From: Elmis aenea
Lineage: Eukaryota > Arthropoda > Insecta > Coleoptera > Elmidae
NCBI GenBank assembly: GCA_947652605.1
Contig: OX393583.1
Span: 11,201,222 to 11,265,221 of the forward strand
Direction: 5' to 3'
DNA length: 64,000 bases
Both the position numbers and the translations under genes were made by a program. Within the stretch, counting starts at the first letter, position 1. Each line of letters opens with the position of its first letter. The notes below the pieces were generated by a model. The model was not told the origin of the DNA. It did no database searches and saw only the letters and a program-made list of their open reading frames with translations. This document shows, piece after piece, positions 36,001 to 48,000 of this stretch.

Positions 36001-39000
36001 AAATTGTTGCACCAATGATTATTTTTCTGATATTTTCCAAAAGTTTCGTATTTTTCTGTTTCGAAAAAAAAAGTAATTTATTTCTTAATTGCAACACACG
36101 ATTTAAAACCTTTCCAAGCGACCACTACCTCACTTCTTTCTGTATGAATAAGTAGTAACCATTCGTAGTCTTCGTCCATACATAAAGAAAATTGTTTGAA
36201 AATTCGGCTTTTAATCGGTCTCACTTTAATAAAATTAATCATGGAAACTACTTAATCCAATACTTAGTTTAATTTCTTAGACATTGTCTTTATGTCTCCT
36301 CTGTGCAAGAAACAGTGATGAAATATTATATTTGGATTGATTGTTTTCGCTAAAGTCACAAATCTTTTGACTGATCCCATCATAGATGCTGCTCCGTCGA
36401 TACAAATTGCGACACATTGATCCCATGTTAATTTTAACGTATTCAAATAATAAATTATCGCGTCAAATACCTATGTCTTGGCCAGTTGTACGCCCTAAAA
36501 GTTCTTTGCAGCATAAAAATCGATTTAACATCTTCTGTTCATAAATAAATTGTCATTCGCGTTTGCTGATTACAATTCCATACACAAATTATTTTACATT
36601 GTATCGATTTTCCACTTGAGACAATTTTTAATTGTGTATTTGATTTTTTCGCGGAACACTTGAAGCGGCTTCACGGAGCACCAGTGTTCCGCGGACCACG
36701 GATTGAGAACCACTGACTATGTTGTAGGCTTCTGCAGTTGATGTCCAACGTATGATTGAAATTCGAGTTTAAGCATGGAAATCTCGCTTGTTATAATAGC
36801 TAGAGTGTAGGTTTAAATTTGGCAAAGTTGCTACATTCGATGCTTATTGATAATCCAAAGAGAAATTGGAAATATCTCAGAAAATTAGGAAAAACTGGAA
36901 AATACGATTTTTGAAAATCGTCTGTAACTCCTTTGGAGTTTGAAATATTTTAAATGTGTATGAACATTGCCGAAGCAACTTTTTAAGCCGAATCGGATGG
37001 TGATCACAAATTTTTCCTAGATCGATTCGTTTTTGTTTTATGACAACCAACTTTATTTTTTCTTATGGGCGCAATTTTTGCTATTTACATAATCAAATAG
37101 CATTTATTTTTCTGGATCCATTGATGTATCACACATGGTCTTTTACTTCTTCTTTCATTGACAAATTTAAAATAATACGTTTTTAATAAACAACTATAAA
37201 TCAGGTTGGCCGGTCATTGTAGTTTATGTTGTTTCCATGACAACCGATCAACAAACTAAAAGTTTTGAGGCCTGTTACTTGTCACATTAATAAATTCGTA
37301 TAAATGAACTTTAATAACGAAGAAAAACGCGATATGCTGCCCATAAGAAAAAAACAAAGTTGGTTGTCATAAAACAAAAACGAATCGATCTAGGAAAAAT
37401 CTGTGACCACCAACCGATTCGGCTTAAAAAATTGCTTCGGCAATGTTTTTACACTTTTAAAATATTTCAAACTCCAAAGGAGTTACAGACGATTTTCAAG
37501 AATCGTATTTTTCAGTGTTTCCAAATTTTCTCGAATACCGTTTGAGATATTTCCAATTTCTCTTTGGATTATCAATGAGCATCGAATTTAGTAACTTTTC
37601 CAAATTTAAACCTATACTCTGGCTATTATAATAAGCGAGATCCCCATGCTTAAACTCGAATTCCAATCACCATGTATGTTGTTTCCAGGTTGGAACCGCG
37701 TCGAAGGTTTCTTCATAACCCGAGTTTCGTCCTCCTTTATCGGGTTCCAAGTTCCAACCCGGAAAAAACTTATATACAACGGAACAATATTTTACTTGAA
37801 ACTAAAAACTACAATAAAAATACAGTCGAGGGGGGGGCGCAAAAAAATAATATGTCCGGGCGCCACTTACCCTCGCTCCGCCACTGCCTGCAAGTGACAT
37901 CATTTTACGGTTATTTTAAACATGTTTAAAAATAATTTTTGTGCTTTTTTTTATCAAAGTCTACAGCGAGGTTTTGCGAGTTAGTCTAATTTTAATAATA
38001 AAAAAGTAAAATGAGCTATGCTCATTGGTTGAATTTAGTAAAAGTGGGCGTGGTTTTGTTCAATACTTATTTGACAGAATGAGTATCTGACAGATGAAGT
38101 AAAACTTTATTTGCTTGATTTTTCGCTATTTCTTTGACGATTGCAGAAAAAATTTAATATGCACCTCGGCAGTAAAGTTCCTTTTTATCACTCGTGTGCT
38201 TATTTACCACGCTAGTGATAAAAAGTCGAACTTTACTGCCTTGGTACATAAACAACTATTTTACATTTTTTCGTATTATTTAGATGTTATTATATTTTTT
38301 AATAAATTTTTACAGCTATGGAGTTTTTGTTATAAGAGAAATATGCAAGTGAACATGTGTCACCTGAGGTTGACACTGGGCACTATGGCAACTAAAATCC
38401 GTAGTGCTAACAACAAATTAGAAAACCTTGGTAACTTGTACCACATGACTTTTATAAGGTTTTAGACCCTGTTTTTTTTTTGTTTTCACAGCCTACCATG
38501 ATTTTCTTAGAAAAAAAACTAAAAAACTTCATAACTTGCGTATTATTGAAAATATATTCGGAATTGGAAAAAATAAAGAATTTAAATAGGTCATAGCCAA
38601 CTATCGTTTTCATTTAAAAAAAGGTAAGTTTTTGTCATAACTTTTTAAGGGCGAACGTAATTTTTTTTTTTAGTATAATCAAATTAAGCATAAAAATATC
38701 TAAAAACAATCCTCATAAATATTTTCGATATTTACAACAATAACGGGGATATGACACATTATTAATATGACAAAAAAACACTTTTTATTCAACAACTCGA
38801 AAACCGGAAATGAATTTGTCTAAAAAAAAACTGCACATTTTTGGTAGTTTAGCAGTTTCTCTATCTTAAATATTAACCGAGATACCCATGCAATTTCATC
38901 GAATTTGGACCACCCTGTACAGTGGAAGATAAACAAATCGTATTAATGGTAACTCAAACTGGGGTAAAGTTGCGAATTTATAATGCTTAGTCAATTTAAA

Positions 39001-42000
39001 AAAAAAAGTTCCATGGGTACATTTTCCAGATTTGAACATTCTATATTTAAATGTTCCAGATTTGAATGGCTTACCGTATAAAGACATAGATGGGCCGTTA
39101 CCCTGACGCAGTACCAGATTAAGCCTTTAGCGGGCCCTAGACAAAATTTTGCGTTTGGGTCCCACTTATGGAGGGTGTTTGCGAGTTTTGCGTTTTTATT
39201 ATTATTAACAACTTTTTTTTGTTGAGGCCGAATCGGGCCCCTATGCATTAAGTGCCCTAAACATTTGTTTTTTTTTTGTCCAATAATTAATCCGACCCTG
39301 TGTAATCGTATTAATACGGAAATAATATATATGTTTTTTATTACCTAGGAATAAATCTTATGGAAACGGTGTGGAAGCTATTTGGTTGTATATAAATATC
39401 ACGTGCATTGGAAGACAGATAAGGCTTTATCCTCGCAGGAAACTTTATCCCAACACCATGTGGAAGACTTCCACTGTTGTAGATGTTAAAGTTTAGTTGG
39501 TATACGCTATTGAAGACACATATATTGAAATCTAATGTTTCAGGATTTGTTGTGATGAATTTTCCAGTTATTTCTGCTTTAATTACTATTTCCTAATAAA
39601 ACAAATATAAATTAAATTTACGTCTTATATAAGTAAGTACCAGAGCTGGGCCAAAAATTACTTAAGTCTTAAGTATAAAGTACTTATGACAAGTACTTGG
39701 ATCACAAGTACCAGTACCGCAATTTTTTTAAAGTGCTGATTCTTAAGTACAAGTACTTGCAAAAAGTACTTTAGTATGTCTCAAGTACTCTACAAGCCCT
39801 TTTTGCAGATATTATTTAGAGGCTAGGTACATGCAGCGTTACTGATGTTACTAGTATAAAATCCTTTTTGATGTCGGCAACCAGTTAAAAATATTATAGA
39901 ATATGTAAATTTTTATTACTTTATAAAAGAAAATTATTAAAGTTTATTAATAAAATAGTTAAAAATTTTGTACAGGTAAAATTAAAAATGGATTTTGAAC
40001 CGTTTTCTTAAGTTAAATTTGGAACTTGAAGAAAACCAGGAAACAGCAATAACGGTTAATACGGGGAGAGAAACAATTACGGTAGCAGCAGTCTATTGTC
40101 CACCAAGACACAATAAAAAAAAGAGAGTTATCTTAATGTCTTAAACCAGCTAGGTAACAAATTTATAATAGGCGGCGATTTTAACTTCAAGAACACATTG
40201 TGAGGATCTAGGCTGTCCACAACCAAGGGAGAAGAACTACATAAAGCAGCTGCGGAGCTTGAATGTCGCTATCAAACAATAGGAAAGCCCACATATTAGC
40301 CCGCAGATCTAGGAAAAATCCCTGATTTTTTGGACTTTTCTATCACTAGGAAAATTTCTCCAAACTACATAATAGTGGAAGAGAATTTTGATCTTGACTC
40401 GGACCACTCTCTAGTAGGTAATCCTAACACTTAAGTGAAAATATAATCAAGAGAGAACCCAATATTGGTGAAAAAAGACCGACTGGGAAAGATTCTAAGA
40501 AGAACTGTCTAACTATAAACAACTTAAACTTCTGCTGAAGATTAAAGATAAACTTAATCAAGAAGCTGAAAAGTTTGCAACAGACATACAACAGGCTGCC
40601 TGGAAAATTACACCTGAAACCAAGAGATTTACAATTGGCTACAACTAACCACTGGAAATTAGAAAGTTAGTGGTCGGAAAAAGTAAACTAAGAAAAAATT
40701 GCAGCGAACAAGAGCACCAAACGACAAAACCAGATTAAATAGTGCTACTTAAAAACTGAGAAGAAAAATTATAGCATTAAAAAATGAATCTATAAATAAA
40801 TACTTCAGAGCTCCGATTATTCCCTCTGGAAAGTTACCAAAAAATTAAAACGACTGTGCATGCCCAGCGCACCAATCAGATCCTTAGATGGAAGCTAGAC
40901 AAAGACCAATCAACAAAAAGCAGAAGTGTTTGCTAACCATCTAGAACAAACTTTTCAACCAAATAATGGTCAGCTTGTGCAAGAACCAACATCAGCTCGA
41001 AGAAAGCTCCGGGATATGATCTCGTGACCGGAGAAATACTTAAGAAGCTGCCTAGGACGGCATTAGTAAAACTTACTTACTTGATAAACGCGGCATTCCG
41101 GCTGAAACATGTGCCAGACGTCTGGAAAGTGGACAAACCTGGTAAACCCCCGAACGATGTTTAATCATACAGAACTATTTCGCTACTCCCAATAGCGTCA
41201 AAATTATTTAAAAAAACTGCTCCTGAAGCGATTAAAAACGATTATTGAAAGCAAGAATCTAATTGCTAATCACCAGTTTGGAATTAGAAACACGCACTCG
41301 ACAATCGATCAGGTTCATCGAATAACGGACATCATTGAAAAAGCTTAAGAAGAAAAGAAAATATGTTCAGCCATATTCCTAGATGTAGCGCAGGCGTTTG
41401 ATAAAATCTGGCATAAAGGACTGGAAAAGAAGCTAAAGAACATGTTGCCAAAATAAGAAAATCTTACATATCCGATCGAATGTTTCGTGTCAAGCATCAA
41501 GCAAGAGAGAGATTACTCGAACATGAGAAATATAAATGCAGGAGTACCCCAAGGCAGTGTTTTGGGACCTATTTTATACTTGCTGTATACTTGTGACATT
41601 CCACAAAGTCAAAACGCCGCATTTGCAATTTTTGCTGACGATACAATGAATGTAGAAACAGCTGCTAAATTTCAAGAAGCATGCAACAGAGTAACCGATT
41701 GGACCAAGAAGTGGAGAGTAAGAATCAACGAGAGTAAATCAGCGCATATTGACTTTACTCACAAACAAAATGAACAATTCCCGATATCAATAAACAATGC
41801 CAAAATCCCACATTGCGATACAGCAAAATACTTAGGAATGAATCTGGATATTCGACTTCGATGGAAAGAACACATAAAGTAAAAAAGGAAAGAACCTTAA
41901 ATACAAAAAAATGCGGAACCGGAAAATTCCCCGACAACAATTTACCGACGGAAGATTCCCCGACAACAATTCGTCGACAAACAATTCACCGACTGGAAAA

Positions 42001-45000
42001 TTCCCCGACAGTAAAATTTCCCGACAAACATTTTACCGAATGGAAAATTCCCCGACAATCTGAAAAATAATGTTCCTATCATAATTAATCTTGGTCGAGC
42101 AACACAAAAGTTATCAAGAGTTAATGGTTTATAATTTAGAATAACGTTGGATTAACGTAATAGTACCTATTACCTCCTTGAAAGTGTTTACTTGATGATA
42201 ATTCAGAATAATTTTGGACTAACGGTAACGGTATAGCATTACCTACCTGAAAGTACAATTACCTTATTTTTCTTCATAAGAATGTAGGATTAATTTAAGA
42301 AGGGATTATTATAACAGTTTAATAGTCCTCACAACTATAAATACTAGCTTCCCCATTCTGAAATAACATTTCGATTCTATCATCGTAACATGGCTGTAGA
42401 ATTTGTGTTAAGTGAAAAGGGCAAGCAAAAGTTGTTGTTTGATGGTTATTTATACCAAAAAGACAAACAGAACGAAAAAATTTACTGGAAATGTGATTAT
42501 TACTCTAAAATAAAGTGCAACGCGCGAGTTACAACTGTTGGAGATTCTGTTCTTAAAACAAAAGGAGAGCATAATCATATTGCAGATGCAAGAGAAATAG
42601 AAATGCTTAAATTTTATAATGCAATACGTGAAAACGCAAGAACTACCCAAGACGCGCCACATCGTATTATCTCTACTGCATCAGTTGCACTTAGCCAACC
42701 TACTGCGGCCTGTTTGCCGAAAGTATCCAGCATGAAGAGAAGTATCAGAAACATCCGTGCAAAGAACGACGGTGCTCCTGCTTTGCCATTCCATCGAAGT
42801 GACATTGTTTTCCCACAAGAATACACCTTAACGCAAAAAGGAGAATCCTTTTTGGTGTACGATTCTGGACCATATGACGACAGAGTAGTGATGTTTAGTA
42901 CCTTACAGACTTCGAAACGGGAATTATAACTGCTTTTGCCGAAGAATTCCCAGGTTCAAAGCATCGTGGATGCTTCTTTCATTTTTCTCAGTGTATCTTC
43001 AGAAAAATTCAGGAAGAAGGTCTAAAAAAACGGTATGAAAATGATGTAGATTTTGCACTGAAACTTAAGCTACTGCCGGCGTTAGCATTTGTGCCCACGG
43101 CAAATGTAGTCGATTCGTTCGAAGCTCTTTGTGAAGAGAATGTTTTACCGGTGGACGCACAACCAATTATCGACTACTTCGAGGACACTTGGATTGGACG
43201 TCTGCAAAGACGCCAACGTCGCCGAGTTCCAAAGTTTTCCCATAATATGTGGAATTGCTACGAGGCTGTGATAAACGGACTACCAAGAACAAACAACTCG
43301 ATAGAAGGATGGCATCGAGCGTTCGAGACCCAAGTTTCAGCAGACCATCCCAATATATGGAAGTTCATACAAGCCATAAAACGTGAACAAAGTCTTCATG
43401 AGCTTCAAATCGAACAATACTTGGGAGGACTCGAAGGCCCTCCCGCTCGTAAAAAGTATCGCGATTGTGCTGATCGCATCACAGCCCTTGTAAATAATTA
43501 TGACCAGGAAGCAACTATTTCCGATTATTTACGTGGTATAGCCCACAACTTAATTTATTAAGAAAACCGTATAAAATAAACAAAAAAAATAAACACAAAA
43601 AAAAATTAAAAACAAAAAATATATATGACAAAGGAATTTTTCCAACTTTTAAACACGCCAGCATAATGTTGCTCGTCCTAAGCCGAGATAAAGTGTGAAG
43701 GGAAGTTATTATTTCGTATTTGTCGGGGAATTTTCCATTCGATAAATTGTTTGTCGGGAAATTTTACTGTCGGGGAATTTTCCAGTCGGTGAATTGTTTG
43801 TCGACGAATTGTTGTCGGGGAATCTTCGGTCGGTAAATTGTTGTCGGGGAATTATCCTAGATCCAAAAAAATGTACTTTCTGATTGGAAGAAAATCACAA
43901 TTGTCTGTGCATAATAAGATGGTACTATACAAACTAATCCTTAAGCCAGTCTGGACTTACGGGGTTCAGCTCTGGAAATTTGCAGCCAAAAGAAATACAG
44001 ATAAGATACAGGTCTTTTAAAATAGAGTGCTCAGAGATATTGTCGATGCTCCATGGTACTATCGGAATGACCACCTACACAGAGATCTGAAGATTCCAAC
44101 CGTCAGAGAAGAGGTCACAAAGTTCGCAGAAAAGCACGAGAGAAGAATTCACCCCCATGGCAATACCAAGGTGCTGCAGCTCCTGTAATGCTGGTTTGAA
44201 AAGGGGATCAAACCTCTTGAATTGGTGTAGTGTATATCGCGATACAGTGCTAAAGCAGAGCATAGTGAACCTGTGCATGACACGACAAACTTGTGTTTTA
44301 TGTTAGAAACCAAGAAACACCAATGGAGACATCTTGGAAAAATACCTAGTCTTTAAGAAATTTAGAATAAAACTGTAGGTTAGTATCTCTAGACTAGACT
44401 ATTAACAATATTTCAATATAGCGAGAAAAAAATATATCTGCAATGGTATTCTAGATACCTATTTGTCTGTTTTCATACTTTTGCGCATCCCTGTATATTG
44501 CTAATAACTTACCTCGGTCTGTTTAAAATTTAAGCTATTGCCTTCTGGTAAAGGCTCAAATATATTAAACAAATATTTCTCATAGTAACTTCCAACATAA
44601 TCAACATTTTGATAACGTATATATAATTTTGTCTCACTATTCCCAGGAATATCAACAATATAATCACTAAACGAGAATGCGTTAAAGACATTTTCGACCA
44701 TTTCGTGAGCTAATTCTGTTAACTGTTCAAATGAGCTTATTTCGCTAACACAGGGACCCATCTCCTCTGGTTCTTCAACCTTAAAAATTTCCATTTTAGT
44801 TTCTGCTTCTTCGATCTGTTCTTGAGATGGCTTATTCCATATCCCATATTTAGCTTCAATTTCAAGGGGATCGTGTTCTTTATGAATCGTGATTCTACAC
44901 GATTGGGCACCTGAATTCACAATCTGTAATTTATAATAGAGTACAGGGAGATCCAAATTCGATGAGATTACATGGGCATCTCGCTTAATAGTCAAGATAG

Positions 45001-48000
45001 AGAAACGGTTAAACTACCAAAAAATGTTTTTGATACAAACTCAGAACAGTTTTCAAAAATATTTTATCATTTCCGGTTTTTTTGTCATGTTAATAATGTG
45101 TGATCTCTCTGTTATTGTTATAAATATAGAAAAAAGGTACGAAGATTATTTTTAGATACTTTTATGTAAAATTCGATGACACTGTAATTTTTTTTTAATT
45201 TTCTTTTATAGAATACAAGTGATTTACCCGGCGTTGCACGGGTGATTACAATTATTCTCTCTTATCAATCACAGACTGCGAGCGCGGCCGAGACTCTTCA
45301 TTAGTAGCAGATTTACTCAGTGGCGTAGCTAGAGTTTGTGCCGCCCGGGGCGGTCCCTGCATTTGCCGCCCCTATAAATAACCGTTACTAATTTTTGATT
45401 TTTCCAAAAGCAAGCAGAGATCGACACAAAAAAGTGAGGATGAAAAAAAATGCGCCGCAGGCGATTCTTTTTTTAATTTTAGACGTTCAAACGTGTTTTA
45501 ATGCAACGTTAGATAATGTAGAATGCTTTAACATCTTCCAAAATTACAGTTTTACGGTAGAACCTTTTTTGATTTTTATTTTCTTAAATCAGATCTCCCC
45601 ACTCCCACGAAATTATTTCTAATAAGGGTGAAAAATCCTTGTTACAATAGAGTTTAAAACTGCATAGAATTTAATGCCTAAAATAAATGAATTGTTTCAT
45701 AATTTTATTGAATGGGTGGTACCCTATCATAAATTTTATTAGGTACTTGGAATTTCTGTCGTTACACGGGGGCGAGTTTTCAGTAAAGCAAGGTCAAGTA
45801 GCCCGTTTTATCACCTAACTTAGACACGAATTCCTTTTTTTAAATTAATTCTTTTGAATAGCGCCAAGCGCCGGTACTGATTATTATATCTACTGTTCCT
45901 TCATTACCCCGAGATTTTCATTTTTACCCCATTTGGGTAGACTAAAAGTGCCGCCCCAAAAAAAGTGCCGCCAGGGGTGGACCGCACCCCCCGCCCCCCC
46001 TTGCTACGCTACTGGATTTACTAATTACTTTTTTAACTTGAATAAGCCCAATAATTCCAAATCACACAAATGACATACTCTGATCAATCATCTTATCATT
46101 TTCTTATAATTCCTTAAAAAATAACTATTTATATACACAGGGTGTGTAAAAATTGGCGGAAGCGCTACAAGTCGAAAATCTTTATACAAAAATGTTGTAC
46201 CATGCTTGCTGTGTCTGCAAGAGGTCCTCAAAGTTTTGACATTTAGTCCTTTAATAAGCGTTATTATTTAATACTTGCAAATGAAAAAGCTGCAATTTGG
46301 AATAAAAATAAATTTCGAATAGTATTTTTTCCTAGATATTGTGTTCTTCCTTTTAAAAAATGGTGTTGAAAATATGTAAATCATTGATTTGAATGAAAAT
46401 AATACATATGGCAACATTGTCATTAGCTGTCATCTCTGTTTTTCTCGTAATTATTTCTAGTTTGTGTTTTACGATACTTAAAAGTTTGCAGCTATGTTTA
46501 CGAACTGAAGGCTTTCAGTTCGAACAAAAATTGTAAATACCCAAGTAAAAATTGCTGATAAAAAAATGTTCAAATGCAAATCAATGTATGCAATGTTGCC
46601 AATTTTTTTTTTCTTTAAATGGTTCCTGAGGTCATAGAAAGCATTGTACAACATTTTTGTATCAAGATTTTCGACTTGTAATTTTACGAAGAACATCGTC
46701 ACGTGTAGCGCTTCCGCCAATTTTTACACACCCTGTATATAAATTAATCCATTGTTTTGGAGTGTGATCTGATAATTCACAGCGCTGTTGGAACACGCCC
46801 CTAACGACCGTGCTTACCGCGCACTTTAGGTGGGGCGCTGACGCTCCCACTCCGATCAGCCGCTATAAAAGAGCGAGTATTAACGTTGATTCGGACTCCA
46901 CTTACGCTCTCCAGATACTGCACGGCGGCAGTCTTCCTAGACATTGAAAGAGCCTTCGACTCCGTCTGGCACACCGGACTTCTCTACAAACCTAACTCCT
47001 TTAACGTCCCAATAAACTTCACTCGTCTCATAAAGAGCTACCTTTCCCGCCGCATACATCGTGTCCGCATTTCCAATCAACTATCAATTTCTTTACCCCC
47101 GCCGCCGGTGTGCCCCAAGGTTCCATACTTGCCCCTCTTTTTTTCAATCTTTACATCTCGGACATTTCCCAACCTATCCCCAATCATCGTAGGCTACCTA
47201 CAGTCACTCTTGCCCAATACGCCGACGACACTGCCGTCTGGTGCAAGGTCCTCAGAATTAGCCAGTCGGACCCTGCGGGTCTACCTGCGCTCTCTTCAGT
47301 CCTGGGTGAGAGACTGGTTGATCAAGCCGAATCCCGACAAAACCCAAACCATCCTCTTTCGCCACCCCAACTTCTCACAAAACCCCAATTTCAATCCAGC
47401 ACATGTCAATCTTAATCTCTGGGAAACAAACCTCCCCATGTCTGACTCCATAGTGTATTTCGGAATCACGCTTACCACTACCCTCTTGCCCTCCGAAGAT
47501 CTGTCCAAAACGCTGAAGCGTGCCCGACACAGAGCCTCACTCCTTTCTCTCATCCGAGGCAGATTCACAGGATGCCACCCCAAAACTCTTTTACACACGT
47601 ACTACTCCACCTTCATCAGACCCATATTCGAATACCGAGCTCTTCTTCTCTACCAAACCCAAACAAATCTCAACCAGAGTCCTCCCTTTCGAAAGGGCCG
47701 TGCTGCGAAAGTGCCTCAGACTCGACATCTTCCACCCCTCAAACGAGATACACCTACTTGCCAACACCCTCCCCCCCAATCAATGAGAGAATCTCTTACA
47801 ATCTAGACCACTACACCACCCGACTCATCAACAACAACGTCCCCGGCATAACCCAACTTCTCACCAATCCTCCTCCCAACGCGCGCAATCCGCGCAGGAA
47901 ACTTAGACACATTCCCACCATTCTTCTGACAAAAACCTCCAACCTGCCCCAAATATATCGACTAGCAATCGACAACACCCCCGACCCTTTTCGCTAAAAA

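Larger units (their letters stand above)
35608..37886. mobile_element. hAT-like element, nested, CAGTGGCG ends
   Basis: The ends CAGTGGCGCCGCG and GCTCCGCCACTG are flanked by a perfect 8-bp duplication CCTGCAAG (35600-35607 and 37887-37894). Both ends have GGGGGGCGC-type words. It contains a second hAT relic (35802-36713) and a hairpin element (about 36750-37680). Confidence 0.82.
39990..44430 (+). mobile_element. Decayed Jockey LINE interrupted by a Phantom element
   Basis: The part 39990-41913 runs from the endonuclease end (TITVAAVYCPPRH) to the RT, with many stops. The clearest frame, 41487-41882, has AGVPQGSVLGPILYLLYTCD and AIFADDTMNV. The LINE resumes at 43874 with YFLIGRKSQLSVHNKMVLYK and ends with the Jockey C-terminus (APWYYRNDHLHRDLKIP) and a 3' UTR to about 44430. 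The catalytic Asp pair is present, but the frame is broken repeatedly. Confidence 0.85.
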
